From Dryomyza anilis (taxonomy: Eukaryota > Arthropoda > Insecta > Diptera > Dryomyzidae): a DNA stretch of 64,000 bases. Under the pieces are notes generated by a model. The model did no database searches. It was not told the DNA's origin and saw only the letters and a program-made list of their open reading frames with translations. Both the position numbers and the translations under genes were made by a program. Below, piece by piece: positions 23,701-29,775 of this stretch (its first letter is position 1; every line of letters starts with the position of its first letter). The stretch lies in assembly GCA_951804985.1 (NCBI GenBank), contig OX638134.1, forward strand, positions 8,639,017 through 8,703,016. The letters run 5' to 3'.

Positions 23701-24873
23701 TCTTCAATTTTAAAAGTCTTAGGGATTTCAACAGACAGACAGACAGACAGACGGACAGACAGACGGACAGACAGACAGACGGACAGACGGACATCGCTAA
23801 ATCGACTCAGGAGGTCATGCTGATCAAGAATATATATACTTTTCCATACCGGAGATGCTTCCTTCTGGGTGTTACAAACGGCGTACCAAACTGAATATAC
23901 CCTTTCACTCTTAGTGTAGGGTATAAAAAGCAGAAAGCGCGAGAGTTTTGTAATCGAGACAGCATTTAAAAAGCAAAGACCTAGACTTTTGGAATTTAGA
24001 CAGCATTTAAAACGCAAAAAGCACAATTTTTGGAATCAAAGTATCATGTAAACAGCAAAGAACGAGAGTTTTACAATCTAAACAGAATTTAAATAGCAAA
24101 GAGCTAAACTTTTGGAATTTAGAAAGCATATAGTAAGACTTCTAAAATTGCTCAATCCAAGTTTAAAGTGAAGAGCTATTCGCTGAACATGTCCGGGTGA
24201 TGTTTATTATATTTCTTTATTTAATAATCATTTCTTAGCCGATAATACAAGTCAACAAAAATGCATTCTGAGCAATTTAGACAACACGAAAAAGCAATAG
24301 ACTTAATTCTTGTGTTCTAGATGAAACTAGTTCGATCTTCCATTGTAGAGAATTCTGGCAATAATTTGAACATTTTCCTGTTCATTTCCTGTGACTTTAG
24401 TAAAGGAAGGCATAGTTTAATCAAGTTGCTGTACATTATTTTATGAATTGTGATTATGACATACATTTGAAAATTGAAAAATAACCACTGAAATTAGAAG
24501 TCTTTAATCTCTAAGTACTAAAATAGTTAGAACTAGCATGACTAAACTGTATAATTTATCACTCATCAATTGCTCATCATTCAACATTCATCAAATTAAC
24601 TCCACACAAATTTCAAACAACAAACTGTGGATTCTTCAATCGTCGGATCCACTTTTTTTTTAAATTTCTATTATATTATATATGTCTATCATTATTTTAG
24701 GCTGGGCCTATAGCATTGGCTTTGTGAACGAAGACATGATCAAGGCGCATCTGCTGCCCGCTGATGAATCCACCATTGTGCTGATGTGCGGTCCACCACC
24801 AATGATCAACTATGCCTGCAATCCGGCGCTGGACAAATTGAACTATCATCCAGATACACGTTTTGCCTATTGA
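6368..24873 (+). CDS. Cyb5r: NADH-cytochrome b5 reductase with alternative first and last exons
   Basis: This FAD enzyme passes electrons from NADH to cytochrome b5 at the ER or mitochondrial outer membrane, for lipid desaturation and related redox work. Exons: 1a 6368-6394 (MARPVYETH), 2 19961-20614, 3 20680-20779, then either 4a 20920-21092 or 4b 24701-24873. Both isoforms come to 954 nt and 317 residues, normal for the family (about 300). Exon 2 starts with a membrane anchor (residues 10-30, [20 protein letters not shown]) followed by a basic stretch. Then come the FAD motif RPYTP (107-111), GPSGRLQY, the nucleotide-binding GGTGITPM (195-202) and, in the last exon, CGPPPM (290-295). Intron 1 is 13.6 kb and full of transposable elements; introns 2 and 3 (before 4a) are 65 and 140 bp. 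An alternative first exon 1b lies at 11083-11097. Family assignment is certain; isoform structure is inferred from splice sites. Confidence 0.93.
6950..7800 (-). mobile_element. Degenerate non-LTR retrotransposon 3' end with RNase H
   Basis: Read on the minus strand with frameshifts and stops, 7770-7130 gives [15 protein letters not shown], then [17 protein letters not shown], then a broken [16 protein letters not shown] stretch, then [20 protein letters not shown] and CxxLxC-like residues. This is the RNase H domain and tail of a Jockey/I-type LINE. The minus-strand 3' end continues with [11 protein letters not shown] to about 6950. It is clearly dead (several frame breaks) and sits in intron 1 of the reductase gene in antisense orientation. 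Confidence 0.75.
7797..8047. mobile_element. Foldback MITE (about 250 bp)
   Basis: The arms AAGATAAAATAGTGGTGTAA (from about 7829) and its inverse ending near 8024 form a long imperfect stem. The pairing extends outward through ATAACTYTTTAT on both sides, around a loop of about 60 bp. No coding capacity. Intronic. Confidence 0.7.
8690..10295. repeat. Satellite-like tandem repeat, unit about 270-300 bp
   Basis: The module TTTCCCAAAAAGGGAA..CTAACATCACC..TTTTGACTAG..ATTCATTGAAATG recurs. For instance AAACTGYGTTTA followed by TTAATATTTTAAAA occurs at about 9101, 9380, 9680 and 9951 (spacings roughly 279, 300 and 271). Four or more diverged copies are present, interrupted at 8769-8992 by a foldback element. 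No gene. Confidence 0.75.
8769..8992 (+). mobile_element. GGGTTTTTCAA foldback element, copy A (truncated)
   Basis: It starts AAGGGTTTTTCAATAAGAGC, has the internal second arm GGGTTTTTCAACAGGGACGC, and runs to ACGAATTCGTATATC where it is cut off. It shares long identity with copies at 11790-12073 and 44772-45062. The terminal repeat itself contains a duplicated GCGCTAC/GACGCTACAAAAGT block. No transposase; superfamily unknown. Confidence 0.8.
10420..11082 (+). promoter_or_regulatory. Probable alternative promoter and 5' UTR for exon 1b
   Basis: This is a GC-richer island inside AT-rich intron 1. It has a perfect E-box palindrome AACAGCTGTT (10492-10501), a CG-rich block with GCCGCCGGCGAC (about 10566), CTCATTTCAGTG, a TATATAA box at 10860-10866 and initiator-like TTCATTCG about 30 bp downstream. 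It leads to the exon 1b ATG at 11083. No transposon homology was noticed. Promoter function is inferred. Confidence 0.45.
11083..11097 (+). CDS. Cyb5r: Candidate alternative first coding exon 1b of the reductase (MTDFD)
   Basis: ATGACTGATTTTGAT is followed at once by the near-perfect donor GTAAGTAG. It ends in phase 0, as does exon 1a, so splicing to exon 2 (19961) keeps frame and gives MTDFD then [12 protein letters not shown]. The only protein change would be the short luminal or cytosolic tip before the membrane anchor (5 versus 9 residues). A promoter-like island precedes it. The exon is very short, so chance cannot be excluded without RNA evidence. Confidence 0.5.
11098..11789. other. 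Reductase intron 1 segment, no further feature
   Basis: T-rich DNA following the exon 1b donor. No element ends, exon or RNA gene recognised. Confidence 0.4.
11790..12073 (-). mobile_element. GGGTTTTTCAA foldback element, copy B
   Basis: It begins inside the left arm (CTTGCCGCTCTTTTGAAATT), passes the central palindrome GAAAGATATACGA..TCGTATATCTTTC, and ends with the complete right terminus GCTCTTATTGAAAAACCCTT. It is near-identical to copies A and C. Its outer left arm is missing. Confidence 0.85.
12074..13820. other. Reductase intron 1 segment with scattered TE fragments, no gene
   Basis: A short piece of the AGTTTAAAC element family lies at about 12090-12120 (GGCCAGTTTTTCAGTGCTAG). A piece related to the 21.5-kb MITE lies at about 12220-12275 (GATCGAATTTCATATTCAAA). 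Poly-A/T low complexity occurs at 12624-12645. A run of direct and inverted GAAACATA motifs spans 13170-13350. No exon seen. Confidence 0.5.
13827..14089. repeat. Two tandem copies of a 128-bp unit
   Basis: CGAGTGTCAACTTTGTATAC at 13827 is repeated as CGAGTGCCAACTTCGTATAC at 13955, and the start of a third copy follows at about 14082 (GTTGCCAACTTCG). Each contains an AAACATCARTATGTT segment. Diverged, no gene. Confidence 0.7.
14615..15410 (+). mobile_element. DINE-like (Helentron-associated) non-autonomous element 1
   Basis: It opens TTATACCCTACACCTATGAG, then ATATATTCTTGATCAGCATC and a (GTCT)n microsatellite at 14755-14790. Internal blocks carry GGCGTGATCCGCCCAC, and it ends near GGGCCCGACCGACTATAAAA and CCCATGTGAC..TTTCCCAACT. 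The architecture (short conserved blocks, GTCT core, no coding) matches the DINE-1/INE-1 family of flies. Diverged relatives lie at 23195, 33540, 33921, 35450, 35690 and 49480, all inverted relative to this one. Confidence 0.7.
15411..16124. other. Intron 1 segment without recognised feature
   Basis: AT-rich. A 64-codon open frame at 15836-16030 shows no family resemblance or codon signature, so I do not call it a gene. Confidence 0.4.
16126..16312. repeat. Two tandem copies of a roughly 100-bp unit
   Basis: AAAAATAGCATGATCGGTTT at about 16124 and AAAAATACCATGATCGGTTA at about 16207. Each is followed by TTTATTAGGGTAG, GAGATGGACGCAAGA and GATCAAGATC-like ends. Imperfect duplication, no coding content. 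Confidence 0.65.
16313..17424. other. Intron 1 segment, no gene
   Basis: The 88-codon frame at 16978-17244 begins with ATG but is leucine/phenylalanine/tyrosine-rich, as random T-rich DNA would be. It lacks a neighbouring promoter, splice or poly-A context. Nothing else seen. Confidence 0.4.
17425..17575. mobile_element. AGTTTAAAC-type MITE fragment
   Basis: AACTAGTTTAAACGTAGTTT and its inverse copies alternate, ending CACTGAAAACTGGCCCTAAG. The family terminus CTTAGGGCCAGTTTTTCAGTG is shared with pieces at about 12090, 46448-46830 and 46955-47190. No coding capacity. Confidence 0.55.
17560..19512. mobile_element. CCGTTAACGG-rich foldback element (unclassified), split by a Helitron
   Basis: Two tandem modules 367 bp apart (17791 and 18158) share GGTCCGTTAACGGTGCCGTA, ACGGAATACGATTCCGTAAA and GAGAGTACGTTTCGACG. 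A third, diverged piece follows the Helitron (about 19300-19512). The left end CCCCAAGAAAC (17775) and right end GTTACTTGGGG (to about 19511) are inverted, so this may be one element of about 1.2 kb interrupted by the 511-bp Helitron. No frame is conserved. Superfamily unknown. Confidence 0.55.
18609..19119 (+). mobile_element. Non-autonomous Helitron, complete (511 bp)
   Basis: The 5' end is A|TCTATATATATAAAACTC and the 3' end CGGGTCCAGCTAG|T, so it has the canonical 5'-TC and CTRR-3' termini inserted between A and T. A short hairpin, GCACG-AGT-CGTGC, lies about 11 nt before CTAG. Internally it has GTCCGTCTGTCAGTCTGTCT and GGGGCGTGGTACCTCCCATA. No Rep/helicase. It sits inside the CCGTTAACGG element. 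A second Helitron 3' end of the same family is at 26001 on the minus strand. Confidence 0.85.
19561..19600. mobile_element. Solo terminal repeat of the CGTCGTTG MITE
   Basis: The inverse strand reads ATATCGTCGTTGTAGAACTA then AAAGTCACCAAATACATT, matching one arm of the complete MITE at 58543-58803. Only one arm is present. It abuts CCCGGGA palindromic DNA. Confidence 0.6.
20920..21092 (+). CDS. Cyb5r: Reductase alternative last exon 4a
   Basis: Acceptor TGTATTTAG|GC, 140 bp after exon 3. It encodes 57 residues from [18 protein letters not shown] through [11 protein letters not shown] to MRFSY and stops TAA at 21090. This is the whole NADH-binding C-terminal segment, including the CGPPP motif that contacts the nucleotide. 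An ATTAAA at 21178 could serve for polyadenylation. It pairs with exon 4b: same length, same phase, 28 of 57 residues identical by my count. The variable stretch before CGPPP is cysteine-rich here (KDCLCLLC). Confidence 0.9.
21480..21715. mobile_element. Foldback MITE with GGYCATGTTCCGACTTTCGAT ends (236 bp)
   Basis: The left arm CGGCCATGTTCCGACTTTCG and right arm CGAAAGTCGGAACATGACCG are inverted, and pairing continues through TTTCATATAAAA. Half-copies or relatives occur at about 12220, 46160-46200 and 52500-52585. Non-coding. It lies between the two alternative last exons. Confidence 0.75.
22130..24160 (+). repeat. Roughly 41-bp minisatellite array 1 with element-like flank
   Basis: From about 22500 to 23190 and again 23935 to 24130 a unit like GCATTTAAAAAGCAAAGAGC + GAGAGTTTTGGAATCGAGACA repeats about 20 times (41-43 bp). 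A DINE-like insertion (23195-23935) splits the array. The left flank 22130-22330 (CGAAAGGAAGCAACATTT, GAATACTTTCAAAGAAAGYA, AAAGCTATTTGTT) is also found, inverted, beside array 2 (33360-33540). So array and flank travel together. The open frames within are periodic artefacts. Confidence 0.8.
23195..23935 (-). mobile_element. DINE-like element 2
   Basis: Minus orientation: CAGTTGGGAAGGTAAGATCA at the left, CGGTCTAAGCCGACTATAAA, ACCGATCTCGCCAATTTTTT, the GACAGACAGACG microsatellite at 23733-23793, ATGCTGATCAAGAATATATA and AGTGTAGGGTATAAAA at the right. Same blocks as element 1, inverted. It is inserted within minisatellite array 1. Confidence 0.7.
24161..24700. other. Intron DNA before exon 4b, no feature
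   Basis: AT-rich, non-repetitive as far as I can see. It ends in the acceptor ATTATTTTAG. Confidence 0.5.
24701..24873 (+). CDS. Cyb5r: Reductase alternative last exon 4b
   Basis: Acceptor ATTATTTTAG|GC at 24700/24701, phase 1 like exon 4a. It encodes 57 residues from [18 protein letters not shown] through [12 protein letters not shown] to TRFAY, stop TGA at 24871. It is closer than 4a to the sequence I recall for fly reductases (ACNPALDKL), so it may be the ancestral exon. Reached by skipping 4a and its poly-A signal, with exon 3 at 20779 as donor (3.9-kb intron). Both copies keep every motif, so neither looks like a decayed duplicate. Confidence 0.9.
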
Positions 24874-25400
24874 GCGGTCAGCTGTTGCACCAAAACACAA
24901 CAGACAACGACACATGAAACACTTAAAAACGCTAGGATTTTTTTTATGTTTAATTTTTTGTTTTTCCTGTCATTTAATGAGAAATGCATTTTTTTCTGTG
25001 TAAAACATACTCAATACTGTGCGCGCATTCATACACAACACATTTATTTTTACTGCTAGAATTTAGTTTTTTTATTTTCTCAACTTGAAGACGACTCCTC
25101 TATTGGGCCAGACAATATTGATATTGGTTTTAGTAAAAAAAATAAAATTGAAATTTATTAAGTTGTTTGCGCATTAGTTTAGTTTGTCTAAATTGAAAAT
25201 GAAAACCAAAATTTCCATACTATACAAGTAGATGTGCTGTAAATGTATTTAGTGATAAAAATGATATAAAGAAATCATATTCTATACATAATATAATTTT
25301 TAGATATTAAAAACTAATTGTTAAAAAGAGTAACAACAACTAAATGAAAAAAAGAAACGTATATTAATTAATAAAATACATTGAAAAATATTGTTATGAA
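24874..25400 (+). terminator. 3' UTR and poly-A signals of reductase isoform 4b
   Basis: AATAAA occurs at 25141-25146 and at 25370-25375, giving 3' UTRs of about 290 or 520 nt. Which one is used cannot be told from sequence. Confidence 0.5.
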
Positions 25401-26000
25401 CAAGCAAAACTTTGTTTTTAATTTCGATAGTTTTAGTAAAAGAATATTATTGTAGTAAAGCTAAATGAACTATTATTTAAAAATATTAATTTAAATTACA
25501 ATTTAAATACTAAATTCTATAAAGTTTTGTTCTCGCCACGTGCTCGTTTTACTTTCGACTACTTTAACCTTTTGTTTTAAATTCTTCAAGTGCTTAAAAT
25601 GCAAGCAATTTATTTTAACATACAATTCGTTTCACTTTCATTGACTTCTTGACTCGCTAATTGTTTTTCGATTGTGTGGTTTTGCTGTCAATGAATGACT
25701 GCATGAATGAGTGCATATATAAATGTTAAACAATTTTAAAATATGCTATTTTTAAATGTACACAAAACATTGCTGACTAATAACAATGAGGTGAGTGTGC
25801 TGCCTGGCCGGCCGGTCGTCTGCTCGTTTATATACGCGTGACCAAATAAAAGTTATTTCGGAAATTTACAACAGATACTAAATAATTTTTGCATTCTTTT
25901 GTTACTGTATATATTTTTATATTCATTTATATAGAAGTATAGCCCCCATACAAACTTTTTGTCGAGGGACAGTGCAGTTCAGAAACATTTTATAAAATGA
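25401..26000. other. Intergenic DNA, no gene seen
   Basis: Mixed AT-rich sequence with a small GC patch GGCCGGCCGGTC at about 25805. No element boundary, exon or RNA gene. Confidence 0.4.
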
Positions 26001-26372
26001 CTAGCTGGACCCGTGCACAGCTTCGCCCGTTCTAAGTTTTTGTAAATGCAAAAGTTTAACTTATTAAAGTGAGGATATATTAACGCCTCTTTTTTTCACT
26101 TTTAGTGCATGCCTACGTCGCCATTTTTCCTGCCCACGTGACACGTCCTTTGTCCAATCCCCCTCACATTCTGCGTGAAGATTTTGCGTGAAGATTACAA
26201 TCTTTAATATCAGTTATATCTTTAATATCAGTTATATCTTTAATATCATGATCATTTGCTCTTCTGCCCTTAGTAGGTCAGGAGTTACACCATTTTTAAA
26301 AGTTTTAGTTACATGGGAGGTGCCACGCTTCAATGCCCAATCGCGCACACATTCTACGTGACGATTACAATG

Positions 26373-26575
26373 TTTAATATCGTCGTTGTAAAACGAAAAG
26401 TCACCATATACATTTTCAAAATGCGAAATATTCTTTTACAAACATCTTTATAAATCTGTCAATTTTTAATCGATGATCTTAATTTTTTTACCACATGATA
26501 AGAAAATGAAAATCTATTAGTTGATTTTTTAATTATAAAAATGCATAAATTACTTTTTCTAATTTTAACAAACTA
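26373..26575. mobile_element. CGTCGTTG MITE, left part
   Basis: It begins ATCGTCGTTGTAAAACGAAA then AGTCACCATATACATTTTC. The body AATCTGTCAATTTTTAATCG and CCACATGATAAGAAAATG matches the complete copy at 58543-58803. It is cut by the SINE junction at about 26578. Confidence 0.7.
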
Positions 26576-26578
26576 ACT

Positions 26579-26822
26579 CGAGCCGAAAGGTCCCCGGTTC
26601 AAGCCTGGACTGGGGCTAACAACATCTTTTCATAGAAATATTTTTCTATACCGCGCTACCTCTCGTCAGTAAATGGCAAACCCACGAGAGTAAAACATTG
26701 CCTATGAAAAGCTCTCACCCGCCGTTCGGATTCCGCAATAAACTGTAGGTCCCACCACTTTGGTGAGAGAGCTCGTCCGAAGTTCTATACAGGACTGTAG
26801 CGCCAAACTATTATTATTAGTA
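26579..26822 (+). mobile_element. tRNA-derived SINE, 5'-truncated copy
   Basis: It starts CGAGCCGAAAGGTCCCCGGT with the B-box GGTTCAAGCC, then the SINE body (TAAATGGCAAACC, CGCCGTTCGGATTC, AACTGTAGGTCCCACCACTT) and the end GGACTGTAGCGCCAAACTATTATTATTAG-like tail. The A-box half of the tRNA head is missing and an internal block of about 30 bp is deleted relative to the copy at 28632-28933. Inserted in Helitron DNA. Confidence 0.8.
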
Positions 26823-27156
26823 TATGAGAGATGCCACACCCCGTTGTCCAATCCCGCACACATTCCACGTGACGATTTTGGTTTTAATTATGAATATTTG
26901 CTTCGAGTTTATAATTCTACTCTTAGTAGGTCAGGAGTTATAGCATTTTTAAAGTTTTGATTACGTGGGCGATGCCACGCCTCTTTATCCAATTCCGCCG
27001 ACATTTGGGAAAACGATAAACAACCACCATACACATAACTGGACCAAATTTAATGACTGTGGCTATCTTAAGCACACAGATATTTGCAATTAAAAGTTCA
27101 GGTTTGCCGTAGTGCACGCCTACGTCAGAAAATGAACACCTAAAAACATCATTTCA

Positions 27157-27900
27157 TTAAAATGAAAGTGATCCATCACTATGGTAGATAGTCTGGCGGG
27201 CTGGTTGTCTGGTTCTTAGCAATCTTCTTTCATTTTGAGTCGCGAGATCTTCATGAGATCGATTTCGCTTCTTAGATTCCTGCTGCGTTTCGGCACTGTG
27301 TCTTGAGGCCAAAAAGGTGTTCTTCTCGACAGCTTCCTGATATTTGACCTTATCCTCAAGGTCTTGTGCGTAAGCCGTACCTACCTCTTCCTTACTGGCT
27401 GAGAATGAAGATGGCCTTCTGATACTGACCCCATTCGACCATTTCGTAGGATTTGTGTCTAACCGATCTTCTGTTTACTGGAACTAGTGGACGGTACTGT
27501 CGGCAAGTGGATGGTTGAGTCAAATTTCGACGATTGTCTTCTGACTGGAGGTAAGAAGTTCGTCTTCGGAGAAAGGGGAAGTCTTGATTTATTTTGATTT
27601 TATTTTTTGGACCCACGAGATGAGGAGAAATGAGAGCTGCCCTCGCAGAAATCCACTATTCACGGGTCGGGTGATCGAAGATGACCAGGTAATCGATACC
27701 TTCGCTTGCGACAGGATTAGTTTTCGAGACTGAGCCCTCTGTCTGATATATTCTCGGCACGGGAACCTTAATCCAGCCAAGGAAATAAGGAAATGTGGGA
27801 AGATGAATAGGTAGAAAAAGAAAACCTCAGACAAAGCGCATGATCTGGGAGTTATACCATTGATGGGAATCAACTAACAGCCACGCCACTTAACCTTTAC
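27157..27900 (-). pseudogene. Unrecognised broken reading frame, probable retroelement remnant
   Basis: On the minus strand a coding-like tract runs from about 27870 to a TAA at 27157-27159, with at least two frameshifts and stops. The last part is open for roughly 90 codons: LDTNPTKWSNGVSIRRPSSF, then EEVGTAYAQDLEDKVKYQEA, then HSAETQQESKKRNRSHEDLA and a final YHSDGSLSF. Upstream pieces include LGWIKVPVPRIYQTEGSV. Composition (charged, polar, balanced codons, higher GC than its surroundings) is unlike chance AT-rich frames. I cannot name the family. A gag/ORF1-like protein of a retroelement or a decayed host exon are the main options. Confidence 0.4.
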
Positions 27901-28242
27901 TAACTTCGTAATCTCTGTATTAAGGGTCATTAAGTAAAAATATCAAATCAAGAAAAATACATAAACAAAATTTTATCATTGGCAAAGAAGCAAAGTACCT
28001 CCGGTACACATCTAGTTTTACCAGAGGCTCAAACACACATTGCAGTGTTGAGAAGGTTATACAAAGGAGGGCTCAAGACTCGCAATTTCATTTGCATACA
28101 ATGAAATGCGTTAAATGATTAAATGGTTTGTTGTTACTATTTTATGGGGGCAAGAAAACGTGCAGTACAGCAGTTTTAAATACACTTTGAAGCAAAATAA
28201 AATTTCTTTAATTTTGTCAATCAAAATTGTCGACTAATATTA

Positions 28243-28345
28243 TCGATTTGACGTCAAAATGACGCAATTTTAATTTCTTGTCGAACATTTTTTTTGACAT
28301 TTGAACAATTTTGACGTCACAGAAACCGGCAAATTTTATCACTTG
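28243..28345. repeat. Dispersed repeat, partner inverted at 45785-45880
   Basis: AAAATGACGCAATTTTAATT and GAACAATTTTGACGTCACAG read in inverse as diverged copies in the CycA intron (AACAAGAAATGAAAATTGCG; CTGTGATGTCAAAATTGTTC). About 100 bp, non-coding, probably a MITE piece. Confidence 0.5.
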
Positions 28346-28631
28346 ATTTAAAAAAACGAGCTGCTGGAAATATATACGTATTCTATACAATTTGATTTTT
28401 TACAACAAAATAACAGTTTTGATTCCCAATCATTTTTTCACCAAACCTATTTTGATTTCAATTTTGCTATATTTAAATGAAGCCAAAATGAAACTGTCCA
28501 TTCTTTTAAATCAATTTTGCTATAAACACTAAATTTCAAAATTAGGTTAACTAAAATCATTTTATATGCGACAGTTTCTGATGAAGAGGCCAATATTGGT
28601 ATTGATTTAAAACATGTTATTCTTACAATTA

Positions 28632-28933
28632 TAATATCAGTTTGGCACTACAGTCCTATAAAAACTTTGGCGGAGCTCTCTCATATTTTGAGATGTGCGT
28701 GTTATATTTGTACTCAAAGTGGTGGGACCTACAGTTTATTGCCGAATCCGAACGGCGGGTGAGAGCTTGTCATAGACAATGTTTTACTCTCGTAGGTTTG
28801 CCATTTACTGCCGAGAGGTAGCGCGGTATAGAAAAAGGTTTTTATGAAAAGATGTTGTTAGCCCCAGTCCAGGCTTGAACTGGGGACCTTTCGGCTCGCA
28901 GTCCAACGCCCTAACCACTGAGAAATCGCGGCT
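28632..28933 (-). mobile_element. Full-length tRNA-derived SINE with 13-bp target duplication
   Basis: The inverse strand starts with a tRNA-like head: AGCCGCGATTTCTCAGTGG (A-box region), TTAGGGCGTTGGACTGCGAG, then the B-box AGTTCAAGCC. The body follows (CTATACCGCGCTACCTCTC, CGCCGTTCGGATTCGGC, AACTGTAGGTCCCACCACTT) and the 3' tail AGGACTGTAGTGCCAAAC. It is flanked by the direct repeat ATTCTTACAATTA at 28619-28631 and 28934-28946, the target-site duplication expected of retroposition. It is 302 bp. Not a functional tRNA gene: the head no longer folds into a full cloverleaf that I can complete. Confidence 0.9.
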
Positions 28934-28984
28934 ATTCTTACAATTACAAATGTTAAATTTAATTAAAACCTTGTTTCGGTTTTG

Positions 28985-29310
28985 GAAATACCAAGCGCTA
29001 CCAGGTTTTCTTCAACTTGGTCTTTCCAACGCAGATTTGGAACGTTTTCTTCAGCTTATGGTCCATCCTGATTCGATAATAATTTGTAATTCAGATAGGG
29101 CCAATGATTTTTTTCACTCGAATGCTCTCAGTACCCCTTCTCTTCGGTGGAAGCTAGCGTCCATGCTTCTGAGTAGGAAGGGCATAATGAGTTGCTTACA
29201 GAGCGTTATTTTTGTTCGTCGAGAGGGCTCTACTTCTCAATGGTCAACTTGTGGCAAGAGTTACTCTTCGTTTGATCTCCAGGCTGACGTCGTTATTGCT
29301 GGATAAAAAA
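28985..29310 (-). mobile_element. LINE reverse-transcriptase C-terminal fragment 1
   Basis: Minus strand, broken: SSNNDVSLEIKRRVTLA, LRSRALSTNKNNAL, EAWTLASTEE-like text, then LRWKDQVEENLVALGIS near 29000. This is the usual end of RTE/CR1-type fly LINE reverse transcriptases (EIKRRI..AN..; RTK..LYK..; RW.D.VE.DL..LG). Several stops and frameshifts; dead. Confidence 0.75.
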
Positions 29311-29479
29311 TAGACAAAGTCCCTCACAATATCGAATTTGTGGGTGTCAAAATTCGTTACTGTTCAAGAAGCATTTACTCATTTTTGCTCGTTGACATAA
29401 GGTACTTCGTCTTGTCCTTCACTACAACAGCTTTCAAAATTTCCCAAGTGACCTTACTGGTTTTAATGCACTAACTGCT

Positions 29480-29775
29480 TTCTTTCTTCTTTTGAAATTA
29501 AATTCGATACTCATTTGGAATACAAATAGTGTCAAAGATTTTACGAAGAATATTTCACTCGAACGTTCTCAGTAGCTTCTCATCGGTGGATGTTAGCGTC
29601 CATGTTTCTGAACCATAAAATACAAATGAGTGACTTATAGAACGTTATTTTTGTTCGTCGAGAGGTCTTTACTTTTCAATTGCCTACTGAGCCCAAAGTA
29701 GCAAGTGTTGGCAAGAGTTACTCTTCTTTTAATCTCTAGGCTGACGTTGTTATTGGTTCAAAAATACACAAAATT
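29480..29775 (-). mobile_element. LINE reverse-transcriptase C-terminal fragment 2
   Basis: It holds the same protein segment as fragment 1 in a separate copy: VSLEIKRRVTLANTCYFGL, SRQLKSKDLSTNKNNVL, then a broken ETWTL region and FFVKSLTLFVFQM. Because it repeats rather than continues fragment 1, two insertions or a local duplication occurred. Dead. Confidence 0.7.

Larger units (their letters stand above)
26001..27150 (-). mobile_element. Helitron-derived DNA, minus orientation, with nested insertions
   Basis: The inverse strand ends CACGGGTCCAGCTAG|T at 26001, the same Helitron 3' terminus as at 19119. Diverged copies of a module (TAGTAGGTCAGGAGTTA then ACGTGGGCGATGCCACGCC-like text) occur at about 26272-26360, 26820-26880 and 26925-27000. 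A MITE (26373) and a SINE (26579) are inserted among them. A matching Helitron 5' end was not found, so the left part is truncated or unrecognised. Confidence 0.6.

Noticed and set aside
23733..23793. Regular GACAGACAGACG repeats resembling a CRISPR-like array
   Set aside because: It is a tetranucleotide microsatellite core of a DINE-like element without spacers; the host is a eukaryote.
26581..26625. Possible tRNA gene (B-box GGTTCAAGCC)
   Set aside because: The A-box half is missing and the following sequence is SINE body shared with 28632-28933.
28875..29306. 143-codon plus-strand frame
   Set aside because: It runs across the SINE boundary and antisense to a LINE fragment, so it is a chance fusion of two elements.
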